Shown piece after piece: positions 1-8,493 of a stretch of DNA of 64,000 nucleotides (the stretch's first letter is position 1; every line of letters begins with the position of its first letter). The stretch covers positions 1 through 64,000 of the forward strand of contig JAFAGA010000083.1 of NCBI GenBank assembly GCA_023423045.1. Reading direction: 5' to 3'. The notes below the pieces were generated by a model that ran no database searches, was not told where the DNA came from, and saw nothing but the letters and a program-made list of their open reading frames with translations. The DNA comes from Bacillota bacterium (GTDB lineage Bacteria > Bacillota > Clostridia > Lachnospirales > Lachnospiraceae). A program made the translations under genes and the position numbers.

Positions 1-98
1 ACAGTATAACAGAAATGCTAAAAAGTGACAAAGGGTAATCACTTTCTGCCAGAATGAAAATGTACAATAGGAAAAATAAAATGACTACACAGAGCTGA

Positions 99-374
99 TT
101 TTTAGATATTAATTTAAAGATTTACACTGAAGAAAGAACCGAAAGAGCGGCACTCAGCGAGGAGGAGATGCGCTATTATGAGGCGTTGGAGGATGCTCGA
201 AGAAATATGATCAGTTCGCACAATTATCATAGGGCGCAGGGTGAAGAGAAAGGAGCCGCCCGGTTTGCTGCTCTTATGGATCATCTGCTGCAGGATAACC
301 GTATGGAGGATTTGCAGAAGATAGTGAAGAATCCTGAACTTCGCAAGGTATATTTCAAGGAATATAAACTCTAA
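99..374 (+). pseudogene. Remnant of an Rpn/PDDEXK-type nuclease C-terminus (tentative)
   Basis: An open frame runs from a stop at 96-98 to a stop at 374. An ATG at 168 has a GGAGGAG directly against it, too close to be a normal ribosome site, and would give 68 residues. The translation is charged and helical (EERTERAALSEEEMRYYEAL, then HNYHRAQGEEKGAARFAALM). It resembles the C-terminal tail of Rpn-family recombination-promoting nuclease/transposase proteins, which carry a similar acidic stretch followed by a Gly/Glu-rich segment. The N-terminal nuclease core is missing. It converges on sigG, with a strong hairpin between them. It could instead be an unrelated small protein; the family call rests on pattern resemblance only. 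Confidence 0.3.
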
Positions 375-389
375 CTTAACGCAACTGCG

Positions 390-436
390 AATAAGGGCGG
401 ATATCCATCCTTCTTCGATAGATATCCGCCCTTATT
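390..436. terminator. Perfect 16-bp hairpin between converging genes
   Basis: Arms 390-405 and 421-436 are perfectly complementary, with a 15-nt loop. There is no clear U-tract on either side. Its place between the converging remnant and the sigG stop suggests a bidirectional terminator or transcription barrier. Confidence 0.6.
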
Positions 437-496
437 CCTGTCTCTATATGAATCAATTCATCTAATGATGAAATTGATTACTCTCCGCTGCGCCTT

Positions 497-1276
497 TTAT
501 CCAATCAAATAATTGCGCATATTCTTCAATGCTGATTTCTCCAATCGGCTTACTTGCGCTTGGGAGATATTAATTTCCTTTGCCACCTCCATCTGAGTCT
601 TACCCTCAAAGAAACGCAATTTAATGATGTTATGCTCTCTGGCAGATAATTTATCCATTGCCTCCTTGAGAGAGATTTCTTCAATCCAGTTTTCTTCCCT
701 GTTCTTCTTATCGCTAACCTGGTCCATAATATACAGGGCATCTCCGCCTTCTACATAGACAGGATCATACAGGGATACCGGACTTTGAATGGCATCCAGT
801 GCATATACGATATCTTCCTTGCTGATCCCGATTTCCTGGGCGATCTCACTGATGGTGGGCTCCTTTTCATTGCGCTTTACCAGTGCCTCTTTTGCATAGA
901 TCGCTTTATATGCCGTATCACGCAGAGAACGGCTCACCCGGATTGCATTATTATCTCTCAGATATCTCCGTATCTCCCCTATGATCATAGGGACTGCATA
1001 GGTGGAAAACTTTACATTCTGTGTTATATCAAAATTATCGATTGCCTTCATCAAGCCAATGCAGCCAATCTGAAACAAATCGTCTACATTCTCATTGCTG
1101 CCCGAAAATCTTTGGATGATAGAAAGCACTAACCTGAGATTTCCCTTGATGTAGAGCTCTCTGGCTTCCTTATCACCATTTAATATTTTCTGAAACAATT
1201 CTTCCTTTTCACTGTTTTTCAACAATGGCAATTTAGATGTATTCACACCGCAAATCTCAACCTTATAAAGAGCCAT
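497..1276 (-). CDS. sigG: Sporulation sigma factor SigG
   Basis: RNA polymerase sigma-G, the late forespore-specific sigma factor. The 259 residues match the family's usual length. The N-terminus MALYKVEICGVNTSKLP is characteristic of SigG (the CsfB/SpoIIAB-interacting head). Region 2 contains NLRLVLSIIQRF and DLFQIGCIGLMKAIDNFD, and region 4.2 ends with the helix-turn-helix QMEVAKEINISQAQVSRLEK. The ATG at 1276 has GGAGG seven bases upstream. It lies 158 bp downstream of sigE in the conserved spoIIGA-sigE-sigG order. A separate forespore promoter in that gap is expected from other sporeformers, but I could not fix one with confidence. Confidence 0.97.
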   Translation of the reverse strand: MALYKVEICGVNTSKLPLLKNSEKEELFQKILNGDKEARELYIKGNLRLVLSIIQRFSGSNENVDDLFQIGCIGLMKAIDNFDITQNVKFSTYAVPMIIGEIRRYLRDNNAIRVSRSLRDTAYKAIYAKEALVKRNEKEPTISEIAQEIGISKEDIVYALDAIQSPVSLYDPVYVEGGDALYIMDQVSDKKNREENWIEEISLKEAMDKLSAREHNIIKLRFFEGKTQMEVAKEINISQAQVSRLEKSALKNMRNYLIG

Positions 1277-1395
1277 ACCGAAACCTCCGAATCATTCATT
1301 TTCTTATAGTAAATGATTCACCCTTTGGCTTCAGTTTATACGAAAGATAAGAAAGAAATAATTTCCATTCTTGTATGCTTACAAGCAACGTCGAT

Positions 1396-1416
1396 GTGCG
1401 AGTGTCTTTCTCGCAC
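1396..1416. other. Small hairpin in the sigE-sigG gap
   Basis: Arms GTGCGAG (1396-1402) and CTCGCAC (1410-1416) flank a 7-nt loop between the sigE stop and the sigG start. No U-tract follows on the minus strand, so it may be an attenuator or mRNA-end structure rather than a terminator. Confidence 0.35.
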
Positions 1417-1434
1417 TGTTCACATATGCCTCTA

Positions 1435-2175
1435 TTATTCAAAACGGACCATTTCTTTTTTCAAACGCTTGATAATTTTTTTCTCTAATCTGGAGATATA
1501 GGATTGGGATATTCCCAACAAGTCGGCAACCTCCTTCTGGGTCCGCTCAATACCATCATCCGTGTTCAGTCCAAAACGCAGATCAACGATCACCCTTTCC
1601 CGATCAGACAGCTTGGAGAGAGCCTTCCGCAGCAGTTTACGGTCAACCTCCTCTTCGATATTACGGTATATCACATCCTCCTCGGTTCCCAGAATATCGG
1701 AGAGCAGAAGCTCATTTCCATCCCAGTCCACATTCAAGGGTTCGTCAATCGATACCTCCAGCTTGGTTTTATTATTCCGTCTCAGATACATCAAAATTTC
1801 ATTTTCAATGCACCTGGAAGCATAGGTTGCCAGCTTTATATTTTTATCCGGATTAAAGGTGTTAATGGCTTTGATCAGACCGATGGTTCCTATGGAGATC
1901 AAGTCCTCCACTCCGACACCGGTATTGTCAAACTTTTTTGCTATGTATACCACCAGTCTGAGATTATGTTCTACAAGGATTGATTTCATCTCGCCGTCCC
2001 GTTCTGTTCCCAGCTCGTTAATCACTTCCGCTTCCCTGATCGGGTCAAGGGGCGGAGGGAGAACCTCGGCACCGCCGATGTAATGTATTTCTCCCTTATG
2101 TCCAAATATGATAGTTTTAATGTCCGGGATCATCCGAAATTGAAATTTATTCTGTATCGATAACTTTAAAAGCAT
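1435..2175 (-). CDS. sigE: Sporulation sigma factor SigE (pro-sigma-E)
   Basis: Mother-cell-specific sigma-E, made as an inactive precursor with an N-terminal pro-sequence. I chose the ATG at 2175 (MLLKLSIQ...) because GGGAGG lies 7-8 bases upstream; the frame is open 15 codons further but without a better ribosome site. The mature protein begins around the signature YIGGAEVLPPPL. Region 2 (NLRLVVYIAKKFDNTGVGVE, then DLISIGTIGLIKAINTF) and the region 4 helix DLLGISQSYISRLEKKI are intact. The roughly 29-residue pro-segment before YIGG fits the membrane-associated, SpoIIGA-cleaved leader known from Bacillus. It sits 55 bp downstream of spoIIGA and shares its promoter. Confidence 0.97.
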   Translation of the reverse strand: MLLKLSIQNKFQFRMIPDIKTIIFGHKGEIHYIGGAEVLPPPLDPIREAEVINELGTERDGEMKSILVEHNLRLVVYIAKKFDNTGVGVEDLISIGTIGLIKAINTFNPDKNIKLATYASRCIENEILMYLRRNNKTKLEVSIDEPLNVDWDGNELLLSDILGTEEDVIYRNIEEEVDRKLLRKALSKLSDRERVIVDLRFGLNTDDGIERTQKEVADLLGISQSYISRLEKKIIKRLKKEMVRFE

Positions 2176-2230
2176 ACTAAACCTCCCAATATTTGTCTCC
2201 GCCATGGCGCTCCATGCCATCCTTAAGTTA

Positions 2231-3202
2231 TTAAATAAAGAGTTCCCTATGTAAAATAACGTGGTATTCCTTTTTCGGTGATAGCTGATTATCCGATATT
2301 GCTGCAGTCACCCTGTTGCAGCAAACACATTCCTTTCCGGTATGAATCAGAACATGATCCAGCATTAGTCCAAACATCATTCCCTGAGTATTTCCTATGG
2401 TGGAATAAGGTATCATTCTCAAACGAAGCAGGAGCTTTTTGGTTTCTTCGGACTCCTCCAGGGAGACAGCCATCTCCTCCTCGCTGCGTGTACCTTCCAG
2501 GTAATGCTTTGTGTTCTCAAATTCATCCAACCCCTCTGCGGATAAAAGCTCCTTCAAGAGATCCCGTTCGACCACAATCACAGGTCTGTGGTATAGGGGA
2601 TCAAAAAGACAATTGCCCGTATCAAACAAACCCATGGTTTGAATCCTTCGGCCTTCATAGGAAAGCTCCACTGTATATACCTCCTTATCCCTGTGACGGT
2701 AAAAGCGCCATAGGGATAAGAGCCCCGCAGCCAGAAAAAGCACTCCTATCATTACCATTACGACAAAGGCTATGGAAATATTACTAAACATAACCGTATT
2801 TCCCAAATCCAACATAGAAAGCTTCAGATTTGTGTCATAATACAGCGAGTTCATCAATCCGCCTACAAAGTAGGTAATTAGTGATAAACTGATCCCCTGC
2901 TTTAAAAAATCGGTCCATTTCATCCTTCCGAAGGCAATCGGAATCATCGCCAGGATTGCGAGAACTTTGATTCCCACTTGAATTCCCTGGATCCATCCGG
3001 CTCCGCTCTGTGAATTAGTAATGTAATTCAACCAGGGCAAGAGGCTGATGAATACAGTAAAGAGTCCCCCAACGGCAGCTGCAAGCACCAGGCGCCATAC
3101 CTTGCACTGCTTCCGGTTTACTGCCTTCACAAGGACTAACAAAAGCAGATCCATGAAGAAATTTAGGACAAATACGATATCCGGATAAATCTCAAGATAC
3201 AA
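2231..3202 (-). CDS. spoIIGA: Pro-sigma-E processing aspartic protease SpoIIGA
   Basis: Membrane-embedded aspartic protease that cleaves the pro-sequence from SigE after asymmetric septation. At 323 residues it has several hydrophobic segments in the N-terminal half (starting YLEIYPDIVFVLNFFMDLLL) and a cytoplasmic protease domain with the motif MGLFDTGNCLFDP, whose DTG is the family's catalytic signature. Translation starts at TTG (3202), with GGAGG seven bases upstream. It is the first gene of the spoIIGA-sigE transcript, read from a promoter with unusually wide spacing, and a terminator separates it from ftsZ. Confidence 0.95.
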   Translation of the reverse strand: MYLEIYPDIVFVLNFFMDLLLLVLVKAVNRKQCKVWRLVLAAAVGGLFTVFISLLPWLNYITNSQSGAGWIQGIQVGIKVLAILAMIPIAFGRMKWTDFLKQGISLSLITYFVGGLMNSLYYDTNLKLSMLDLGNTVMFSNISIAFVVMVMIGVLFLAAGLLSLWRFYRHRDKEVYTVELSYEGRRIQTMGLFDTGNCLFDPLYHRPVIVVERDLLKELLSAEGLDEFENTKHYLEGTRSEEEMAVSLEESEETKKLLLRLRMIPYSTIGNTQGMMFGLMLDHVLIHTGKECVCCNRVTAAISDNQLSPKKEYHVILHRELFI

Positions 3203-3296
3203 AATTCACCTCCGTTAATTGACTTGGCATCCTTTGTAGAGCCATGTGTTTGAAGCCATATAACTTCATTCCATCCACTTCAAGTGTACATAACCG

Positions 3297-3329
3297 ATTA
3301 TAACTTGTTTTGTTTCCAAATTATGTCAG
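3297..3329 (-). promoter_or_regulatory. Wide-spaced spoIIG-type promoter
   Basis: On the minus strand a TATAAT -10 box (3297-3302) is preceded by CTGACA (3324-3329) with a 21-bp spacer. The Bacillus spoIIG promoter is known for a spacer of about 22 bp that needs phosphorylated Spo0A to be used by sigma-A. I did not find an unambiguous 0A box here, so Spo0A control is inferred from position and spacing. Confidence 0.6.
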
Positions 3330-3401
3330 TTCATGTACTTAAATCCTTTGTTTTCATTTACTATTTTTTACAGTTTCTTGGGTTAACCGCTTTTTAAAGA
3401 C

Positions 3402-3444
3402 AAAAAAAGCTGTCAGATTATTTTGAAACAAATAATCTGACAGC
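3402..3444 (-). terminator. Terminator of the dcw operon after ftsZ
   Basis: A 14-bp stem (3409-3422 with 3431-3444) and an 8-nt loop, followed on the minus strand by seven U residues (3402-3408). This is a textbook intrinsic terminator directly behind the ftsZ stop. It separates the division cluster from spoIIGA. Confidence 0.93.
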
Positions 3445-3471
3445 CTTAATCTCTTATGTATTAAGATTTTT

Positions 3472-4704
3472 CTATTTATTGTGGCGGTTCTTCTGTAAAA
3501 ACTCCGGGATCTTAATTCCGCCGGGATCTGTGTTGGTACCCGCCGGTACCTTGCCGGGCTGGCTGACAGGACGGCGGTTTGGATCAGTCTGGGCCGAATA
3601 CAACTGAGAACCGGGCTGGCTTGTACCATAGCTGCTTCCAGAGGAGTAAGGACGATTTAAATTAAATTCCGGTTTTGTAGTGCTTGTCTTTAATCCACCC
3701 ATATTGCCTCCCGGGCGTCTTAAGAAATCCGGTGTCTTCACCATCTCTTTGGATTTTGCATCCAGTCCGGTAGCAATTACCGTAATCGTAGCGGTATCTG
3801 CATTCACATCATCAAACATGGCACCAAAGATAATATTTGCAGAATCTCCTGCCAGCTCCTGAACCAGGGTGGCCGCCTCGTTTGCTTCTACCAGGCTGAT
3901 ATCTCCGGAAATATTGATGATCACATGGGATGCACCCTGGATGGTGGTCTCCAACAGCGGACTCGTAATTGCCTGCTTCACAGCATCAATACACTTGTCA
4001 TCACCGACACCCATACCGATACCGATATGAGCCACACCCTTGTCCTTCATAACAGTCTGAACATCCGCAAAGTCCAAGTTAATCAATCCGGGAACATTAA
4101 TTAAATCCGTAATCCCCTGAACACCCTGCTGCAGCACTTCATCCGCCTTGCGCAAAGCGTCCGGCATGGTAGTTCTGCGGTCAACAATCTCCAGCAATTT
4201 GTCATTGGGAATCACAATTAAGGTATCCACATGCTCCTTCAAACGATCTATTCCTGAGATCGCATTGGTCATACGGGTTTTCGCTTCAAACTTAAAGGGC
4301 TTCGTCACAATTCCAACGGTCAAAATCCCCAGTTCCTTCGCTATCTGGGCAACCACAGGCGCTGCACCGGTACCGGTTCCTCCACCCATACCGCAGGTTA
4401 CAAAAACCATATCCGCACCCCTTATGATCTCCGATAATTGCTCCTTGCTTTCCTCTGCAGCCTTCTGTCCGATTTCAGGCTGTGCTCCGGCACCTAATCC
4501 CTTCGTCAGCTTTTCGCCAATTTGTATGCATAGCGGTGCTTTGCAATTCTTCAGATGCTGCTTGTCCGTATTGACACATACGAATTCAACACCGAGGATA
4601 TTCTCTTCTATCATTCGATTAACGGCGTTATTTCCTGCTCCTCCTACTCCGATTACAAGTATTTTCGCAGTGGTATCCGCCTCATTTGTTCTTATCTCAA
4701 GCAA
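3472..4704 (-). CDS. ftsZ: Cell division GTPase FtsZ
   Basis: Tubulin-like GTPase that polymerises into the Z-ring and recruits the divisome. I place the start at TTG 4704: AAGGAGGA lies six to seven bases upstream, and translation there gives (M)LEIRTNEADTTAKILVIG, matching the conserved N-terminus. An in-frame ATG at 4722 overlaps the ribosome site itself. Visible motifs are VGGAGNNAVNRM, the tubulin signature GGGTGTGAAP, and NFADVQTVM before the C-terminal domain. A variable Gly/Ser/Pro/Gln linker precedes the conserved tail GIKIPEFLQK, which binds FtsA/SepF/EzrA-type partners. The product is 410 residues, a normal length. It is the last dcw gene, with its own terminator. Confidence 0.97.
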   Translation of the reverse strand: MLEIRTNEADTTAKILVIGVGGAGNNAVNRMIEENILGVEFVCVNTDKQHLKNCKAPLCIQIGEKLTKGLGAGAQPEIGQKAAEESKEQLSEIIRGADMVFVTCGMGGGTGTGAAPVVAQIAKELGILTVGIVTKPFKFEAKTRMTNAISGIDRLKEHVDTLIVIPNDKLLEIVDRRTTMPDALRKADEVLQQGVQGITDLINVPGLINLDFADVQTVMKDKGVAHIGIGMGVGDDKCIDAVKQAITSPLLETTIQGASHVIINISGDISLVEANEAATLVQELAGDSANIIFGAMFDDVNADTATITVIATGLDAKSKEMVKTPDFLRRPGGNMGGLKTSTTKPEFNLNRPYSSGSSYGTSQPGSQLYSAQTDPNRRPVSQPGKVPAGTNTDPGGIKIPEFLQKNRHNK

Positions 4705-4844
4705 GGTCAATTCCTCCTTCATTGTATTTCTATCCTTTGACCAAACAATGGAATATTGTCTTCCCACTCTCTTCCAAAACCACATGATAATGGGATATCT
4801 TCTCTCTTATACACAAACTCTGGTATCCCACAATCCTACTTTAT

Positions 4845-4873
4845 ATGATATCTTTAAATTCCCAAATAATCAA
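4845..4873 (-). promoter_or_regulatory. Possible promoter in front of ftsZ
   Basis: On the minus strand TTGATT (4868-4873), a 17-bp spacer and TATCAT (4845-4850) lie in the 211-bp gap between the ftsQ stop and the ftsZ start. Extra promoters before ftsZ are common, but this one is a motif match only. Confidence 0.35.
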
Positions 4874-4915
4874 GCATAATTTTTAAAAAATTGTATTTTA
4901 TTCAGCCGTTTCCAT

Positions 4916-5671
4916 CTATTTTAGCGGCTTTTTCCGCTTCCCTATGATGGTCTGTGTACCTTTCACATAATTCTTCATATCAATGGTTATTTCCATGCCT
5001 TCGGCCTCCGCCAATATGTTCTTCAGCTCCGAGAGTGCTTCATCATATGTGCTTTTTTTACCCAGGAGGACTTTGACTTCGCCGCAGTTTAAGGATACCT
5101 CATAGCTGCTGTTAAAGGTAATGGTATCAACCGTAAGTCCATATTTACCAATCAGCTGCGTCAGATTAATAATGACATCGAACAATTCGTCCTTTTGAAC
5201 TTCCATCTTCTCACTGAGGAGGATCTTGCTGAACTTAAGCCCTTTTATCACCGGAATGTCCTCCAGCTTCCTGGAAGAACTCTCCACTATGATCCCGTCC
5301 TTATCAAAATACATGTATTCTCCCATAAATTCTACGCATCCGGCTACCATTTTCTCATATACATATACTGTAATCGTATGGGTATCCTTCATAGTAACAT
5401 CAATTTTCTCCACAAAAGGAAGTCTGATGCTGGTAAAATACTGATGTTTTAAGTACAGATAAAGGGAATTGGTATCCAGCTTTGTCTGTATCAATTCACC
5501 GCCAATCTGCTCCTGCGTATATCTTTGCGTGCCTATTACCTCTAACTTCTTAACAGAGAAGGTGCTGATGAATAGGACAGCCGGTATACCGAGCACCAGG
5601 ATCAGCAAAAGCAGCTTCCGGCAGATCCTGGCCAGTACATTGTTTGAATTCCTTGACCTCATTCGATTCAT
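4916..5671 (-). CDS. ftsQ: Cell division protein FtsQ/DivIB
   Basis: Bitopic divisome protein of 251 residues: a short basic cytoplasmic head (MNRMRSRNSNN), one transmembrane helix at about residues 17-38 (LLLLILVLGIPAVLFIS), then an extracytoplasmic POTRA domain beginning VKKLEVIGTQRYTQEQI and a beta domain. In Firmicutes DivIB works with FtsL and DivIC to stabilise the septal synthase. The start at 5671 has AAAGGGAG six bases upstream. It lies 31 bp behind murA and before ftsZ. Sequence conservation in this family is low, so the call rests on architecture and synteny. Confidence 0.9.
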   Translation of the reverse strand: MNRMRSRNSNNVLARICRKLLLLILVLGIPAVLFISTFSVKKLEVIGTQRYTQEQIGGELIQTKLDTNSLYLYLKHQYFTSIRLPFVEKIDVTMKDTHTITVYVYEKMVAGCVEFMGEYMYFDKDGIIVESSSRKLEDIPVIKGLKFSKILLSEKMEVQKDELFDVIINLTQLIGKYGLTVDTITFNSSYEVSLNCGEVKVLLGKKSTYDEALSELKNILAEAEGMEITIDMKNYVKGTQTIIGKRKKPLK

Positions 5672-5702
5672 CGTTTGCTCCCTTTACCTTAACATAAGTT
5701 GC

Positions 5703-6986
5703 TTATACTGCGGCATTCTCACTACAGTACCTTGTTTCTGCACCGAGTATCTCCAAGTCCCTGCAGATGTCCTCATACCCCCGTTCTATGCTGGTTGCAT
5801 CCCGGATGATCGTCGTACCCTCCGCACAAAGGCCCGCAATGGCCAGGGCGGCTCCGCCACGTAAATCGTGGGCCTCCACCACAGCTCCGTGGAGTTGTTT
5901 CATTCCAGTAATGATTGCTATGTTTTTCTTATCATCCACATGAATTGCGGCACCCATTTTTTGAAGCTCCTTCACGTTCTGGAAACGTGATTCAAAAATC
6001 TCCTCAATAATGGTACTGTCGCCATCCGCCAGACACAGCACGGACATCAGCTGCGATTGCATATCCGTAGGAAATCCCGGATAGGGCTGTGTCCTGAGCA
6101 AGTCGATTGCAAAGGGCCTGTGTCTCATAAGAACTCTAACGGTATCCTCTGTAGTATCAATATTACAACCTACCCTTCGCAAGGCGCGGATGGTTGATTC
6201 CAAGTGTCCGGTGGGTGTATTGGTAAATAAAGCATCCCCTCCCGCGGCAGCGACAGCTGCCATATATGTTCCTGCCACAATCCGATCGGAGGATAGACGA
6301 AACTCCACATCATGCAGCTCCTCTACTCCCTCCACCTCGATAAATGCCGTACCCTCTCCGCGTATTTTTGCTCCGGCGCTGATCAGATACCTGCACACTT
6401 CTATAATCTCCGGTTCCCTGGCCGCGTTAAATATCCTGGTGGTCCCTTCGGAAAGTACGGCTGTCAAAATTACATTCTGGGTGGCTCCCACGCTGGGAAA
6501 TTCAAGAAATATATCATTACCAAGAATCCTGGGAGAGGAACAATGAATCATATTCTCATTCTCACCGATAAATTCCTGGGTTACATTCATCTTCCTGATG
6601 GCCTTCAAATGATAGTCGATAGGCCGTTTCCCGATGGAACACCCTCCCGGATATGCGATAGTAACCTCATGATGTCTTCCAAGCAAAGCACCTAAAAAAA
6701 GAATGGAACTGCGCATTTTCGTAACAAACTCCTCCGGCACGGAGGTGACGGCAGCATTTTGGCTGTCTACATTCAGGGTATTCCCTTCCCAGGAGGCTGT
6801 ACATCCCAGCTCCTGAAGTATTGTAACCATATGGCATACATCCAGTATTTTGGGACAATTCTTCAGTACTGTAATTCCCTTGTTCAAAATAGTAGCAGCA
6901 ATTACAGGTAATGCTGCATTCTTTGACCCTTGTATGTTAAGTTCACCTTTTAACCGCTTACCGCCGACGACCTGGATACTCGACAT
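5703..6986 (-). CDS. murA: UDP-GlcNAc 1-carboxyvinyltransferase MurA
   Basis: Transfers enolpyruvate from PEP to UDP-GlcNAc, the first committed step of peptidoglycan synthesis, in the cytoplasm. The 427 residues match the family. The N-terminus carries LNIQGSKNAALPVIAA with the substrate-binding KN pair, and PGGCSIGKRPIDYHL holds the catalytic Cys that fosfomycin alkylates. Its position inside the dcw cluster between ftsW and ftsQ is typical of Clostridia. GAGGTG lies four bases before the ATG at 6986. Clostridia often carry a second murA paralogue elsewhere, so the symbol (murA versus murA1/2) is provisional. Confidence 0.96.
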   Translation of the reverse strand: MSSIQVVGGKRLKGELNIQGSKNAALPVIAATILNKGITVLKNCPKILDVCHMVTILQELGCTASWEGNTLNVDSQNAAVTSVPEEFVTKMRSSILFLGALLGRHHEVTIAYPGGCSIGKRPIDYHLKAIRKMNVTQEFIGENENMIHCSSPRILGNDIFLEFPSVGATQNVILTAVLSEGTTRIFNAAREPEIIEVCRYLISAGAKIRGEGTAFIEVEGVEELHDVEFRLSSDRIVAGTYMAAVAAAGGDALFTNTPTGHLESTIRALRRVGCNIDTTEDTVRVLMRHRPFAIDLLRTQPYPGFPTDMQSQLMSVLCLADGDSTIIEEIFESRFQNVKELQKMGAAIHVDDKKNIAIITGMKQLHGAVVEAHDLRGGAALAIAGLCAEGTTIIRDATSIERGYEDICRDLEILGAETRYCSENAAV

Positions 6987-7122
6987 AGCACACCTCAGAC
7001 AATGTAGGAAATATACTACACTATATGTTTTCAGTTTTGTCCGCGTGAATCATAGGGAATATCCTAATCGGCAGCTGTGAACTCTCCATCCTCCAAAGTC
7101 AATTTGGGTTGTGCAGCTTTTT

Positions 7123-8265
7123 TCAACGTTCTCCCTTAATCTGATTGGATACGCTCAGTACAATTCCCATTTCAAAAAGAATAACCATAACCGAGCTGCC
7201 TCCATAACTGACAAAAGGAAGCGGAATTCCTGTAGAAGGAATGGAATTGGTTACAACTGCTATATTAATCAATACCTGCGATGCAATATGTGCCAGCACG
7301 CCGGTAGCAATTAATCCTCCGTAAAGATCCGTAGCATTGATGGCTATGATAAAAATACGCCAGATCAATAGCAGGAAAAGAAGGATCAGGGCAAAGGCTC
7401 CAAAGAGCCCAAGCTCTTCACAAATAACCGAAAAAATCATATCATTATGGGACTCAGGGATGAAGCCAAGCTTTTGCATACTCTCGCCCAGCCCTTTTCC
7501 AAAAACACCGCCGGAAGCAATGGCATACAACCCCTGAAGTATCTGGTATCCCTTGGCCTCGGTCTCCACATTCAACCATATTTTAATTCTTTCAAAACGG
7601 TAAGGCTCCAGAAATACAAAGATGGATCCCAAACCGATTAACAACGCTCCCGATATAATAAAATAGAATTTCTTTCTGCTGGCAACAAAACAGATAGCGA
7701 CCATAATGATGCCGACGATCAGAGCGGTGGAAAAGTTCTCGATAACAATCAGAATCAGCAGCGGCGAGATAAAGAGCACAACGCGCAAAAAACCACCGAA
7801 CTTATCCAGCTTCTTGGGAGCCAGATTCACTATGTAGGCCGTAAACAGGATTACTGCGATTTTGGTCAGCTCCGAGGGCTGAAAGCGCCCCAGAGGTCCC
7901 ATATCAATCCACCGCCTCGCACCGTTGATTACCGGTCCGAAGAGAAGAACATACAGCTGCAAAAGAACACACATAAAATACAGAAGGATTACCGGCTTCA
8001 GTCTGATTACCGGGAATTTTCTGATATAAATCCGGTAATCAATCTTGGATACAAAAATCATAATCAGAATTCCCGCACCGGCAAAAAGCGCCTGTCTTTG
8101 TAAATAATAAGTTGCATCACTGTATATCCTCTGTGCATTATAGGAGCTGGTGCTATAGATCATTACCAGTCCGAAGCAAACCAAAAACAGGATGAGGAAT
8201 AACAGGCTGTAATCGTAATAGCTATGCATTTTTCTTTTATTTACTTCCCCTACCGTTCTGGCCAT
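7123..8265 (-). CDS. ftsW: SEDS-family glycosyltransferase FtsW (SpoVE-like)
   Basis: Polytopic SEDS peptidoglycan polymerase that works with a cognate class B PBP at the septum. I chose ATG 8265 (MARTVGEVNKRK) because GGGAG lies seven bases upstream; a TTG six codons earlier overlaps that site. About ten hydrophobic segments are visible. Family motifs include GPVINGARRWIDMGPLGRFQ near the middle and GIPLPFVSYGGSSVM near the C-terminus. The 380 residues are normal. In sporeformers the dcw copy may be vegetative FtsW or sporulation SpoVE, and sequence alone does not decide. A 136-bp gap separates it from murA, and a palindromic repeat separates it from murD. Confidence 0.93.
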   Translation of the reverse strand: MARTVGEVNKRKMHSYYDYSLLFLILFLVCFGLVMIYSTSSYNAQRIYSDATYYLQRQALFAGAGILIMIFVSKIDYRIYIRKFPVIRLKPVILLYFMCVLLQLYVLLFGPVINGARRWIDMGPLGRFQPSELTKIAVILFTAYIVNLAPKKLDKFGGFLRVVLFISPLLILIVIENFSTALIVGIIMVAICFVASRKKFYFIISGALLIGLGSIFVFLEPYRFERIKIWLNVETEAKGYQILQGLYAIASGGVFGKGLGESMQKLGFIPESHNDMIFSVICEELGLFGAFALILLFLLLIWRIFIIAINATDLYGGLIATGVLAHIASQVLINIAVVTNSIPSTGIPLPFVSYGGSSVMVILFEMGIVLSVSNQIKGER

Positions 8266-8367
8266 ACTGACACTCCCAACCAAACTTTTTATTCATAAAC
8301 TGTTAGATATTGCATCTTTCCTTCATAGCAGTGCCGTTCCTTCGATGCCTTTAGCACTCTATATTTT

Positions 8368-8492
8368 ATGATTAAAGCATCAAAAGATGCTGCGCACATT
8401 TCCGGATGCAAGATATTGCTATTGCAAGCAAGCTTGCATATCAACACCTTGTATCCGGAAAGCACCTCCGGTGCTTTTGACTCTTTAATCAT
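8368..8492. repeat. 125-bp nested imperfect palindrome between murD and ftsW
   Basis: The outer arms are ATGATTAAAG (8368-8377) and CTTTAATCAT (8483-8492). Inside are TTTCCGGAT (8399-8407) pairing with ATCCGGAAA (8453-8461), and small hairpins such as GCACCTCCGGTGC and GCAAGCAAGCTTGC. The whole stretch can fold into one long branched stem on either strand. It starts one base after the murD stop. It looks like a miniature inverted-repeat or REP-like element carried inside the dcw transcript. The 67-codon open frame across it is not a convincing gene. Confidence 0.75.
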
Positions 8493-8493
8493 T

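Noticed and set aside
8289..8492. 67-codon frame between murD and ftsW
   Set aside because: It lies almost wholly inside the nested palindrome; its openness is explained by the repeat.
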